Position numbers and translations under genes: made by a program. From JABWBR01 sp036741235 (GTDB lineage: Bacteria; Bacteroidota; Bacteroidia; Chitinophagales; Saprospiraceae): a stretch of 50,756 nt of DNA. The stretch is from the NCBI GenBank assembly GCA_036741235.1, contig DAINSQ010000010.1, positions 1 to 50,756 of the forward strand, written 5' to 3'. Under the pieces are notes generated by a model, which saw nothing but the letters and a program-made list of their open reading frames with translations, was not told the DNA's origin and made no database searches. Positions within the stretch are counted from its first letter, which is position 1. Each line of letters begins with the position of its first letter. Of this stretch, positions 1 through 8,298 are shown piece after piece.

Positions 1-9
1 AAAAGCAGC

Positions 10-1701
10 CTACTGCTTCTTAGGCTGAGGCGGCAAGCTAGCCGGCTTGTTCGGATTATCCATATTGGGGTGATAATTCATCAATCCGGAGAACTCCTGG
101 TAAGACTGAGCCATTGCGGCCAGCTTAGCCTCGTCGTACAACTTGCCGGTAAACGTAATAGCCGACGGCTTGTTATTTTCAAAACCATTGGGCACGCAGA
201 TACTCGGGTGGCCGGTCAGGTTGGTAATCAGCAGGCCGTTGCCCTGTGTAGCGGGGTGAATAATAACGTCGACCTGGTCGTACAACTTGTTGACTTCTTC
301 GATAAGCTGTGCGCGCAGGCGCTGGGCCTGGATGTATTCAACCGCGGGAATCTGGCGGGCCTGGCGGAACATATTGGGCCAGGCCATGCGAACCTGCTTT
401 TCAAGCTGATCGTCTTTATTGGTGCGCGTGAGTTCGTCAAAAGCGGCGGCAGCTTCGGCTTCCAGGATAAAATCGATATTGGGCAATTTGGGCCATTCCA
501 GCGGCATCAGATCAAAGCCCATCTCCCGGAGTTTCGCCATAGTGGCCATATCCTTGTCGGAGCCGGGATAAACCTTCTCCATTTCACTTTTGATAAAGCC
601 GATCTTAAAGCGGTTCGACTTATTGGCGTTGTTGTAAATGAACGGCACATTGGCGACCGACAAATCTTTGTTGTCGGGGCCCACGATGGCTTGCAGCACA
701 ATAGCGCATTCTTCGCCGCTGCGGCAAATGGGGCCTACTTTGTCCATGGTCCAGCTCAGCGCCATAGCGCCGTAGCGGCTCACGCGACCAAAAGTGGGGC
801 GAAGGCCCGTCACGCCGCAAGTCGCAGAGGGCGATACGATAGAGCCGTAGGTTTCAGTACCAATGGCGAAGGGCACGAGTCCGGCAGCAACCGCCGCCGC
901 CGAGCCTGCACTGGAGCCGCTGGAACCGCTGTTGAGATCCCAGGGATTGCGGGTTTTGCCGCCAAACCACTGGTCGCCCCAGGCCAGGTAACCCGTGCTG
1001 AGCTTGGCTACCAGGATAGCGCCGGCGTCTTCCAGGCGTTTAGCCACGGTGGCGTCGTAGTCGAATTGTTGCTCCTTGAAAGGTTTCGAGCCCCAGGTAG
1101 TTTTGCCGGTTTTGGTGGCAAAAATGTCTTTCAGGCCGTAGGGAATGCCGTGCAAAATGCCGCGGTAATTTCCGCCTGCGAATTCGGCGTCGGCGGCGGC
1201 AGCCTGTTTCAGCGCCTGTTCTTCCATTAGCGTCACCACGCATTTGAGCTTCTCGTCGTATTTTTTCAGCCGCTCGATATAGAATTTGGTGAGCTCAACC
1301 GACGTGATCTGCTTGGAAGAGATCAGGTGCGCCAATTGCTGGATGCTGAAAAATGCGAGCTGGTTTTTGTCGGTGGGCAATTTGACGGCGCCGGAAGTAA
1401 AACCTCCCGACGTAGCAAATTGCGGCATTTTAAAACCGGCGGGTTGCGGGTTAAAGACAAAAGCGGGAGAAAGCGTATAGGGCAGCGCCTGTGCGCGGTT
1501 TTCCGTGTAGTATTTGCGGTATTCCTCCAGCCCTTTGACCATAGAGTCCAACTCGGGCTGCGTAAATTCCAGCCCCGAAATATTGGCGGCGCCTTTGATG
1601 TCATTGGGCGTAATGGCGCGCAGCAGCGCCTGGCCGGTGAAAGCCAGTGCCATTCCGCTCAGGATCAATGCACCCCAAAGCGTTAATTGCCTCTTGTTCA
1701 T
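10..1701 (-). CDS. Amidase signature family hydrolase, N-terminal membrane anchor or signal peptide
   Basis: A 563-aa amidase-signature enzyme, which hydrolyses a C-N amide bond; the substrate cannot be read from sequence. The Ser-cisSer-Lys triad is visible: Lys191 in GIPYGLKDIF, cis-Ser263 in the Gly/Ser-rich loop GSSAGSAAAVAAG, and the nucleophile Ser287 in GTETYGSIVSP. The 24-residue spacing between the two serines equals that of FAAH-type enzymes. Residues 7-28 are hydrophobic with no lipobox cysteine, so the protein is probably exported or anchored in the inner membrane, unlike cytosolic GatA. About 90 further residues precede the core domain. The ATG start gives this N-terminus directly. 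A TAnnTTTG element lies 49 nt upstream. The stop codon is 10 nt from the window edge, so downstream neighbours are unseen. Family assignment is firm; the physiological role is unknown. Confidence 0.93.
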   Translation of the reverse strand: MNKRQLTLWGALILSGMALAFTGQALLRAITPNDIKGAANISGLEFTQPELDSMVKGLEEYRKYYTENRAQALPYTLSPAFVFNPQPAGFKMPQFATSGGFTSGAVKLPTDKNQLAFFSIQQLAHLISSKQITSVELTKFYIERLKKYDEKLKCVVTLMEEQALKQAAAADAEFAGGNYRGILHGIPYGLKDIFATKTGKTTWGSKPFKEQQFDYDATVAKRLEDAGAILVAKLSTGYLAWGDQWFGGKTRNPWDLNSGSSGSSAGSAAAVAAGLVPFAIGTETYGSIVSPSATCGVTGLRPTFGRVSRYGAMALSWTMDKVGPICRSGEECAIVLQAIVGPDNKDLSVANVPFIYNNANKSNRFKIGFIKSEMEKVYPGSDKDMATMAKLREMGFDLMPLEWPKLPNIDFILEAEAAAAFDELTRTNKDDQLEKQVRMAWPNMFRQARQIPAVEYIQAQRLRAQLIEEVNKLYDQVDVIIHPATQGNGLLITNLTGHPSICVPNGFENNKPSAITFTGKLYDEAKLAAMAQSYQEFSGLMNYHPNMDNPNKPASLPPQPKKQ

Positions 1702-1749
1702 GATGATAATAAGTTTAATTGCAGTTAATTAAATCCGGCGCGAATTTGA

Positions 1750-1757
1750 CAAAAATA
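1750..1757 (-). promoter_or_regulatory. Candidate Bacteroidota -7 promoter element for the amidase gene
   Basis: Read on the minus strand the octamer is TATTTTTG, matching TAnnTTTG, 49 nt before the amidase ATG. I found no good TTG -33 box at the usual 17-23 nt spacing, so this is a motif match only. Confidence 0.35.
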
Positions 1758-1830
1758 ACGCACAAAACGCAGGTTTTAACGGAACCTTAGGATTTCAGGG
1801 GGTGAATTATGACAATACGGCAACATAATT

Positions 1831-1930
1831 NNNNNNNNNNNNNNNNNNNNNNNNNNNNNNNNNNNNNNNNNNNNNNNNNNNNNNNNNNNNNNNNNNNNNN
1901 NNNNNNNNNNNNNNNNNNNNNNNNNNNNNN
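1831..1930. other. Assembly gap of exactly 100 N
   Basis: One hundred consecutive N separate the upstream region of the amidase gene from the promoter of the aspartate kinase gene. A round 100 is the conventional placeholder for a gap of unknown size. Real sequence, possibly including genes, may be missing, and the two flanks are joined only by scaffolding. Confidence 0.98.
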
Positions 1931-1931
1931 C

Positions 1932-1939
1932 TAAATTTG
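1932..1939 (+). promoter_or_regulatory. Candidate Bacteroidota -7 promoter element (TAAATTTG) for aspartate kinase
   Basis: TAAATTTG matches the TAnnTTTG -7 box and lies 34 nt before the aspartate kinase ATG, a normal leader length for this phylum. The position where the -33 TTG should lie falls inside the run of N, so half of the promoter cannot be checked. Confidence 0.5.
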
Positions 1940-1973
1940 CGGCCTGAATTCAAAAAACAAGTAATCCAAATCG

Positions 1974-3272
1974 ATGAAACATCCGGTCAAGGTATTCAAA
2001 TTCGGCGGCGCTTCGCTGCGCGATGCCGATTCGGTGAAAAATGTAGCTTCTATTTTGCAGCGGTATAAAACCGACAAACTGCTCATCGTGGTCTCGGCTA
2101 TGGGCAAAACCACCGACGCCCTGGAGAAAGTGGTGGAAGCCCACGCCGGTAAAACCGGCAAAGCCTATGAGCTGCTGGAAGGCGTAAAAAAGGCCCACTA
2201 CGATATCTGCGACCAGTTGTTCGACAAAAACGACGAGGTGTACGCCGCCGTCAACGACACTTTTGTGGAGATTGAATGGATTTTGGACGACGAGCCCCAC
2301 GACAATTACGACTACATGTACGACCAAATCGTGTCGGTGGGCGAGTTGGTATCTTCGAAAATTGTGCAGGCATACCTCAATAAAGTCGCGTTGCCAACCC
2401 AATGGCTCGACGCCCGCGATGTGATCCTCACCGACGATATTTTCCGCGAGGGCTGGGTGCAATGGCCCGAAACGGAGGCCCGCTGCGAGCGCGTGGTGCT
2501 GCCCATGCTGGAAAAAGGCGGTTTTATCCTTACCCAGGGTTTCATCGGCAGCACCCAGGAGAATTTTACGACTACGCTGGGCCGCGAAGGCTCCGACTAT
2601 ACCGCGGCTATCTTCTCTTATCTGCTCGACGCCGATAGCATGACGATCTGGAAGGACGTGCCCGGCGTGCTCACCGCCGACCCCCGCCTGTTTGACAATG
2701 TGACGAAACTCGACCGCCTTTCCTATAAAGAAGCTATCGAGATGACCTACTACGGCGCCAAGGTGATCCACCCCAAAACGATCAAGCCGCTCCAAAATAA
2801 GAGTATCCCGCTGTATGTGAAGTCTTTTAAAGACCCCGACGCGGAGGGCACTTTTATCTCCGGCGAGGTGGAAGACCACTATCCGCCGATGGTGGCCGTG
2901 GAGCAAAACCAGGCGCTGCTACAAATTTCTACCCGCGACTTTTCGTTTGTGGCCGAACACCATATCAGCTACCTGTTTAATTTTATCGCCGAGATGCGCA
3001 TCCAGGTGAATATGATGCAAAATACGGCCATCAGTTTTGTGATGTGCGTCAACGATATCGATGATAAAATTGACCGTTTTATTGAAAAAGTCGATGACAA
3101 GTTTAAGGTTATCCTGGATCGCGACCTTGAGCTGGTCACGGTACGCCACTACCGCAACGACCTGCTGGCGAGCCTCCAGGAGGACAAAATTGTGATGCTG
3201 GAAGAACGCCTGGGCAATACGGTGCAGTTGGTGCTGAAGAAGGTGCCGATGATGAAGAGGAAGTTAAATTAA
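1974..3272 (+). CDS. Aspartate kinase (monofunctional, with C-terminal ACT region)
   Basis: A 432-aa aspartokinase (EC 2.7.2.4), which phosphorylates aspartate at the first step of the Lys/Thr/Met/diaminopimelate pathway in the cytosol. The N-terminus carries the KFGGAS nucleotide-binding motif at residues 9-14. The kinase domain continues through GREGSDYTAA (near residue 203) and WKDVPGVLTADPR, typical of the amino acid kinase fold. From about residue 310 the chain has an ACT-type regulatory segment, so feedback control by lysine or threonine is expected. There is no homoserine dehydrogenase domain, so it is not a ThrA-type fusion. The ATG follows a TAAATTTG promoter box. Its 3' end overlaps the convergent glycosyltransferase gene by 4 nt, with no terminator between them. 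Confidence 0.95.
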   Translation: MKHPVKVFKFGGASLRDADSVKNVASILQRYKTDKLLIVVSAMGKTTDALEKVVEAHAGKTGKAYELLEGVKKAHYDICDQLFDKNDEVYAAVNDTFVEIEWILDDEPHDNYDYMYDQIVSVGELVSSKIVQAYLNKVALPTQWLDARDVILTDDIFREGWVQWPETEARCERVVLPMLEKGGFILTQGFIGSTQENFTTTLGREGSDYTAAIFSYLLDADSMTIWKDVPGVLTADPRLFDNVTKLDRLSYKEAIEMTYYGAKVIHPKTIKPLQNKSIPLYVKSFKDPDAEGTFISGEVEDHYPPMVAVEQNQALLQISTRDFSFVAEHHISYLFNFIAEMRIQVNMMQNTAISFVMCVNDIDDKIDRFIEKVDDKFKVILDRDLELVTVRHYRNDLLASLQEDKIVMLEERLGNTVQLVLKKVPMMKRKLN

Positions 3273-4597
3273 GCATTCAACATTAAATTTTTCACATCCC
3301 TCCACACCTCCCAGCTTTCATCGCCGAAATGGTGGTAAATATGTAAAAACAGGGGAGAAACGGGTTCCTGAAAAACTTTGAGGCTAAACTGGAGTTGGCC
3401 CATATAAACCATATCGGGGTGGTAATAATCCGCGATGAAGTTGTATTTGATGGGTAAAGTGGGATGATATTGCAAGCCGAAGTACCAGGTTACAGCGGCC
3501 AGCGTGCCTTGATCGCGGGTTTTCCATACGGGGTCGTGGAAAATATCGAGCGTCCATTGGCGCCATTGTTCCATGAATTCATGCGAGCGGCGATCAAATA
3601 AAAATACGCCGCCGTTCCAGTGCCGCCAGTTGGGTTCGGCGATGTGAACGCCGAATTTTTCGAGTATGTGCCGGTGCAATTTTTCAGATTCTATCGGACT
3701 AAAAGCCTCTCCGTTTTCATCGAGCCAGACCTGGTTTTTGGCTTCCCACCTGAAGGGCGAAGCCATAGTGATGTGGCGAACGATATAATCTTCTTCAAAT
3801 AAAAATTGGCCGTCGAGCGTATACCATGAGGCGGTGGAGGACTCAAATCGATAACCTTCTTCCGCTATAAACAGGTCGAAACTGAGCGGCAATCCAAATA
3901 AATAGCGGTGGTATTTTTCGAGTCGTTGCAGCCTGTCTTTTTTCGCGCCGGCAATACCGGCTAATTGAATAAATTTAAAGGCTACTTTTTGAAATATAGC
4001 TTTTATTAAAAGTGAAGGTTTGTCCATTAAATCTTTTATAGCATAACTATGCAGCGGTCTTTTTTTGTGGAATTTCTTTTTTAATGCATTGACCTGCGCC
4101 ACATGAGGACCCGCGGCTTGCAACTGCGCTTCGTCCTCCTGTTTAAATTGGTAATACAACCGCATGAGCCGCTGTTGCTTGGCCGGCATGCGATCGCATT
4201 TTTCATCGTGAACGGCCGCCGGACTAAACGCTTTTAACCGGCAATGGTCGGTGCAAAAAGAAATCGGCGCATTAAAATGCTCGAATATTTGGTCTACCCC
4301 GGGCCGAATGGCCACTACATCCGTATCGAGGTAACAATACATGGGCCCTTCGGGCAGTAACCGGTGTAATCCTGTTTTCAGCCATATTGCGGCCTGGTGG
4401 TTATCCATCCACTCGGGCGCCGGTACATCCAAAATATGGTCGTGTTGTATAATTTCTTCGTTTCTAGTGGTATCGGTCACTACGATAATTTTGCACGAGC
4501 TGAATTTTTTCAATCTGGCTAGCGAAAAATGCAGCGTTTGCGTATGCACTTTGGCGCCGCAAACCACAAAAACGAATATATTTTGCTGATTACTCAT
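3269..4597 (-). CDS. Putative GT-A-fold glycosyltransferase (nucleotide-sugar transferase-like)
   Basis: A 442-aa cytosolic protein, probably a glycosyltransferase. The N-terminus (IFVFVVCGAKVHTQT) starts like a nucleotide-sugar-binding Rossmann strand. A DxD motif, Asp91-Thr-Asp93 in CYLDTDVVAI, is the expected metal/nucleotide-sugar site. Near residue 328, HWNGGVFLF resembles the N(A/G)G(V) motif of GT8-like enzymes. The long middle segment (about 130-260) is basic and helical and matches nothing I recognise. It is the last gene of a minus-strand run: its start overlaps the end of the asparagine synthase gene by 8 nt, so the two are translationally coupled and probably act on the same product. 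Donor and acceptor are unknown. The exact family (GT8-like or an unclassified GT-A group) is uncertain. Confidence 0.72.
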   Translation of the reverse strand: MSNQQNIFVFVVCGAKVHTQTLHFSLARLKKFSSCKIIVVTDTTRNEEIIQHDHILDVPAPEWMDNHQAAIWLKTGLHRLLPEGPMYCYLDTDVVAIRPGVDQIFEHFNAPISFCTDHCRLKAFSPAAVHDEKCDRMPAKQQRLMRLYYQFKQEDEAQLQAAGPHVAQVNALKKKFHKKRPLHSYAIKDLMDKPSLLIKAIFQKVAFKFIQLAGIAGAKKDRLQRLEKYHRYLFGLPLSFDLFIAEEGYRFESSTASWYTLDGQFLFEEDYIVRHITMASPFRWEAKNQVWLDENGEAFSPIESEKLHRHILEKFGVHIAEPNWRHWNGGVFLFDRRSHEFMEQWRQWTLDIFHDPVWKTRDQGTLAAVTWYFGLQYHPTLPIKYNFIADYYHPDMVYMGQLQFSLKVFQEPVSPLFLHIYHHFGDESWEVWRDVKNLMLNA

Positions 4598-6380
4598 ACC
4601 AGTGTTGCATCCATTTTTCCAATACGGTAAACTTCCACAATCGCCAGTGGTCTTGCTCGTCGATCATCAATTGGAGGCCCTCGCGGCCAAGTATTTTTTG
4701 TTGTATTAAAATACCTTCACGTAATTGGCGGGCGTACCAGGCGATATCCATGTAATAACTATCCGGGCCTACAAATCCCTGTTTGGGGCGATGCAAAATA
4801 CTATCGGGCAGGCGTTTTTCGATATTTTTTTTCAATAAAAACTTGGTCTCGTTGTGCCGGTAAAATACTTTCGGCGCCAGTGAAAGCATAAATTCAACCA
4901 GTTCGTGATCCAAAAACGGCACCCTTACTTCCAATGAATGCGCCATGGATGCCCTGTCGATTTTTGTTAGTACCAATTCGCCCATAAAACACCTGATATC
5001 CATACATTGAAAAGCTTTTAGCGGGTGTTCCAACGGCCGGTAATTGTCTTCATAAAACCAGTCGGACCGGGGCGGCAATTGATTCCACCTATCCTGGTGC
5101 AGGTAACGGCGGATATTGTTTTCATCTATTCGCCCCATAGCCATGGCTTCGGCATATTTTTCGACAAAAAAAGAGGATTTTCCGAGCAGTTTTTGTTGCA
5201 GCCAATCCCACACGGCGCGCCGCTGCGAATAATGGGCAATATCCTTTTGCCACCAGTAGCCGCCGAATATTTCGTCGGCGCCTTCGCCCGAAAAGACGGC
5301 TTTGTTGTATTGGGCCGCCAATTGGCTAACCATAAAGGTTGGAATAATCGATATATCGGCGATGGGTTCGTCGTAGTGGTAAACCAGCGTATCTAATAAA
5401 TCGAGTTCGCCTTTGGTGGCGATGGCCGTATACAAGGGCGCCTGCAGGTGTTCGGCAACGATGCCTGCATACAGGTGTTCGCTGTGCTCCCAGCCTTCAA
5501 AGCCGATAGAAAAAGTATTGGGCAGGTAGCCCTGGCGTTTCATATAATCTACCAAAGCGCTGGAGTCGTAACCGCCGCTGAGAAAAGCGCCGATAGGCAC
5601 GTCGCTGCGCAGGTGCGTCTTTACAGATTGTGTGAGCAGCATATCTACCTGCGCTATGGCGGCTTCCGGCGACAAGCGGTCGTAACTTGGGCGGGGCGAC
5701 CAGTAGGCTTCAACCCGGGTTTCGGGATTGCCGGCGCCATCCAGGCGCATTTCAAGGTAATGCGCAGGCGGAAGTTTGAAGATGTTTTCCCAGATGGTAT
5801 CAGGACTGGGTATATAACGGTAAGTGAGATAATCGCCGAGCGCTTTGACATTTAAAGCAGGCCGCCCGGGCTCGCCGTAAAGCAGCGCTTTGATTTCGGA
5901 GGCAAACTGGAAACTGCCGTTTATACTTCCATAATATAACGGCTTGATGCCAAATCGGTCGCGCGCCAGCAATAGCTGCTGCTGCCGGTCATCCCAAATG
6001 CCAAATGCAAACATGCCCTTCAGCCGGGGCAGTACCCCCCTACCCCATTGTTCGTACCCGTGAATAATCACCTCGGCATCGGAGCCGGAGGAGAATTGAT
6101 GGCCTTTTTGCTGGAGTTCCGATTTGATTTCCAGGTAGTTGTATATTTCCCCATTAAAAACCAGCCAGATATCCCGGTTTTCATTACACATGGGCTGACG
6201 GCCTGCAGGCGACAAATCCAGGAATGACAAACGCCTGAAACCGAGCGCAACGCGGCCGTTGTCGGAAAACCAGGAGAAAGCGTCGTCAGGCCCCCGGTGG
6301 CGAAGCGTATCCCGCTTGGCGTCAAATACCGCGGGGTCGATGGGCGCCCGGCGGTTAATTTGTCCATTCAGACCACACAT
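4590..6380 (-). CDS. asnB: Asparagine synthase (glutamine-hydrolysing) family amidotransferase
   Basis: A 596-aa class II glutamine amidotransferase of the AsnB family. Cys2 is the glutaminase nucleophile once Met1 is removed (MCGLNGQ). Supporting glutaminase residues are Arg49/Arg50, FNGEIYN at 75-81 and Asp101. The synthetase domain has the ATP-pyrophosphatase loop SGGYDSS at 268-274 (Tyr where Leu or Val is usual), and GEGADEIFGGYWW follows. Family members make asparagine, or amidate uronic acids or other carboxylates in polysaccharide and natural-product clusters. Position here, overlapping a UbiA-type prenyltransferase gene upstream (26 nt) and a glycosyltransferase downstream (8 nt), favours a role in modifying the cluster product rather than housekeeping asparagine supply. 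That functional choice is inference; the family assignment is solid. Confidence 0.9.
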   Translation of the reverse strand: MCGLNGQINRRAPIDPAVFDAKRDTLRHRGPDDAFSWFSDNGRVALGFRRLSFLDLSPAGRQPMCNENRDIWLVFNGEIYNYLEIKSELQQKGHQFSSGSDAEVIIHGYEQWGRGVLPRLKGMFAFGIWDDRQQQLLLARDRFGIKPLYYGSINGSFQFASEIKALLYGEPGRPALNVKALGDYLTYRYIPSPDTIWENIFKLPPAHYLEMRLDGAGNPETRVEAYWSPRPSYDRLSPEAAIAQVDMLLTQSVKTHLRSDVPIGAFLSGGYDSSALVDYMKRQGYLPNTFSIGFEGWEHSEHLYAGIVAEHLQAPLYTAIATKGELDLLDTLVYHYDEPIADISIIPTFMVSQLAAQYNKAVFSGEGADEIFGGYWWQKDIAHYSQRRAVWDWLQQKLLGKSSFFVEKYAEAMAMGRIDENNIRRYLHQDRWNQLPPRSDWFYEDNYRPLEHPLKAFQCMDIRCFMGELVLTKIDRASMAHSLEVRVPFLDHELVEFMLSLAPKVFYRHNETKFLLKKNIEKRLPDSILHRPKQGFVGPDSYYMDIAWYARQLREGILIQQKILGREGLQLMIDEQDHWRLWKFTVLEKWMQHWYE

Positions 6381-7374
6381 ATTGTATTTGTTTGAGTATC
6401 CTGACCGGAAGCAGAAATGAACCCGGAAAAATGAGCAGGTGCGCCAGGAGTAACAGCCAGTTGATCGGTTGTTGAATACAGGCCAGCGCCAAAAATGTTA
6501 ACGGCAGCCAGCTTTCGTAATAATCGTTGGCAATATACCAGGAGCGATATAACCATTCCCTTGGCGATCCTTTTAAACATCCCCAGGTGTATAATAAAAA
6601 CCAATAAGCGAGACAAAACAGTGCAAATGAAATAAAAACGCCTTGGCCAAGCGAAAAACTCAAGACGGCCAATAGCGCCAATTCGAGCGGCACTACCACA
6701 TAACTCATGATATTTCCGCTGCGCAATGCGCCGATCTGCCGCACAAAAGTATTCATGCCCGCCAGCGCATCATTTTTGCGGTCTTTGATCTGGTGCTCCA
6801 GTATATTGCGCATGCCTTTCAACGCCAGAATCAATGCAATAAGCCATAATAACCGCGAATTCAAGGTTGCGCCCCCGAATAACGCTGAAAACGCCGCCAC
6901 GGCAATAAAAACGGGCAGCAAATGTCCATATAATAAATCGCAAAAAATGCCCAATATTGCGCGGTCCTTGAACCGGAAGGGCGTCACTGCATATATGACC
7001 AATGCCGTGTACAAAGCCAGTAGCAGGCCCAAAATCCGGAAATTGAACGGAAGCCACACCCATGGGAGCCAGCCTATAGCGAGCAAGACAAGGGTAATCG
7101 CCACCCGCTGCCGGCTACTCCATTTGGCTGCTGCATTGGGCTTGCCGGCTAGCCGGTCGGGCTCTATGTCCATCCAATCGTTGACCCAATAGCCAAAAGC
7201 GGCGCTGCCGGCAAAGCTGGTCATGAACAATGCCAAATGTGCTAAATGAGAAACAAAAACCAGGTCATTTTTCCATAAGAAAAAGTAAAATACGGCAAGC
7301 ACAGGCGGCGCCAGGTGATTCCACCAAAGCAGTGCCCGAAGTGAAGATAAAATGCTCGCGATGTTGTTAACCAC
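6355..7374 (-). CDS. UbiA superfamily prenyltransferase-like integral membrane protein
   Basis: A 339-aa polytopic membrane protein with about eight hydrophobic segments. The signature NDxxDxxxD (Asn65-Asp66, Asp69, Asp73 in WVNDWMDIEPDR) is the first Mg-diphosphate motif of the UbiA superfamily. A second segment near residues 160-175 (RFKDRAILGIFCDLLYGH) sits where the second Asp-rich region should be but holds fewer acidic residues. UbiA enzymes transfer prenyl groups to aromatics; the related decaprenyl-phosphate phosphoribosyltransferase branch makes a lipid-linked pentose, an equally sensible role in a glycan cluster. The only plausible start is GTG at 7374; the first internal ATG would remove the first two helices. 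Only 45 nt separate it from the divergent oxygenase gene. Substrate unknown. Confidence 0.78.
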   Translation of the reverse strand: MVNNIASILSSLRALLWWNHLAPPVLAVFYFFLWKNDLVFVSHLAHLALFMTSFAGSAAFGYWVNDWMDIEPDRLAGKPNAAAKWSSRQRVAITLVLLAIGWLPWVWLPFNFRILGLLLALYTALVIYAVTPFRFKDRAILGIFCDLLYGHLLPVFIAVAAFSALFGGATLNSRLLWLIALILALKGMRNILEHQIKDRKNDALAGMNTFVRQIGALRSGNIMSYVVVPLELALLAVLSFSLGQGVFISFALFCLAYWFLLYTWGCLKGSPREWLYRSWYIANDYYESWLPLTFLALACIQQPINWLLLLAHLLIFPGSFLLPVRILKQIQYVWSEWTN

Positions 7375-7419
7375 TGTTATTTATTATGCTTACCTTGGCT
7401 TGCGCTAAATTTCCTCAAG

Positions 7420-8298
7420 ATGCGAACAATTTTTTATCAACCCGAACAGCAACAGCAATTTATTGAAAAAGGCTACGTCACAATGCCGCTGCTCAGCGCC
7501 GAAGAAGTCGCCTACATTCGCCGGGAACTCCAGGAGATGCGACCGCACGACGGTTTTGCCCCGGTAGGACTACGCTCCGATTATCACTGCACCTTTCTGG
7601 ATACCAACGAGGAGTACAAACGCCGCGCCTACGAGTTGATAAATGCCGTGTTTATCCCCCACCTCGAAAAAGTGCTGCACGAATACCGCATCATCACCGG
7701 CAATTTTTACATCAAACAACCCGGCAAGGGCAAATTTGAAATCCACCAAAACTGGATGCATACGCCCGATGAAAAATATACCACGGTTACTATATGGTGC
7801 CCCCTGCAGGATGTAGACCGCCGCAACGGCACCCTGGAAATTGTACCGGGCAGCCACAAAATTGTGCCTGATGTAGCTACGGTAAATGTCGATTATTATT
7901 TCAAACCTTTTGAAGACCAGCTCGAAAGTAAATATTTGCAGCCCATCATTTTGAAAGCCGGCGAGTGTATGATTTTCGACGATACGCTGATCCATTATTC
8001 GGGGCAAAATACCGGCGATCATCCGCGCATTGCCATTCAAATCGAGGCTATTCCTAATGAAATGATGCCGGTATTTTATCACTTCGATAAAAACCATCCC
8101 GAAAAAGGCTTTGAAGTGTTCGAAGTCGACGCCAATTTTTTCATGAAGGGTAATCTGACCAATATGCACCAACGCCCGGAGCGCCTGCGCAGTCTGGGTT
8201 TTATGCCCAATATTAACAGGCCTTTGTCGGAAAGTGAATTTCTTGAAAAAATGGAAGCGGGAGCGGCCACGCGAGCGGTTATATACGCTCAGTCGTAA
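7420..8298 (+). CDS. Phytanoyl-CoA dioxygenase (PhyH) family protein with altered metal site (HQN)
   Basis: A 292-aa protein of the PhyH branch of Fe(II)/2-oxoglutarate oxygenases. Visible landmarks are ITGNFYIKQPG, WCPLQDVDRRNGTLEIVPGSHK (typical PhyH core), distal His192 in CMIFDDTLIHYSG and the 2OG-binding Arg203 in HPRIAIQIE. The proximal HxD motif reads His109-Gln110-Asn111, so the carboxylate metal ligand is replaced by Asn; the codon is aac. The paralogue at 10307-11176 has the normal HQD. Loss of the carboxylate is known in Fe/2OG halogenases (there Ala or Gly), so this copy may have altered chemistry or be a non-catalytic partner. It is transcribed divergently from the UbiA-like gene, and its 3' end overlaps the convergent alpha-toroid gene by 20 nt. 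Confidence 0.88.
   Translation: MRTIFYQPEQQQQFIEKGYVTMPLLSAEEVAYIRRELQEMRPHDGFAPVGLRSDYHCTFLDTNEEYKRRAYELINAVFIPHLEKVLHEYRIITGNFYIKQPGKGKFEIHQNWMHTPDEKYTTVTIWCPLQDVDRRNGTLEIVPGSHKIVPDVATVNVDYYFKPFEDQLESKYLQPIILKAGECMIFDDTLIHYSGQNTGDHPRIAIQIEAIPNEMMPVFYHFDKNHPEKGFEVFEVDANFFMKGNLTNMHQRPERLRSLGFMPNINRPLSESEFLEKMEAGAATRAVIYAQS

Noticed and set aside
70..1230. A 386-codon open frame antisense to the amidase gene
   Set aside because: The amidase frame carries the complete catalytic triad; the opposite frame shows only composition-driven openness.
1950..2906. A 318-codon open frame antisense to aspartate kinase
   Set aside because: His/Val-rich translation with no motif; aspartate kinase motifs are on the plus strand.
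7405..7412. TAAATTTC as a -7 promoter box for the HQN oxygenase gene
   Set aside because: The last base does not match TAnnTTTG and it lies only 7 nt before the start codon.
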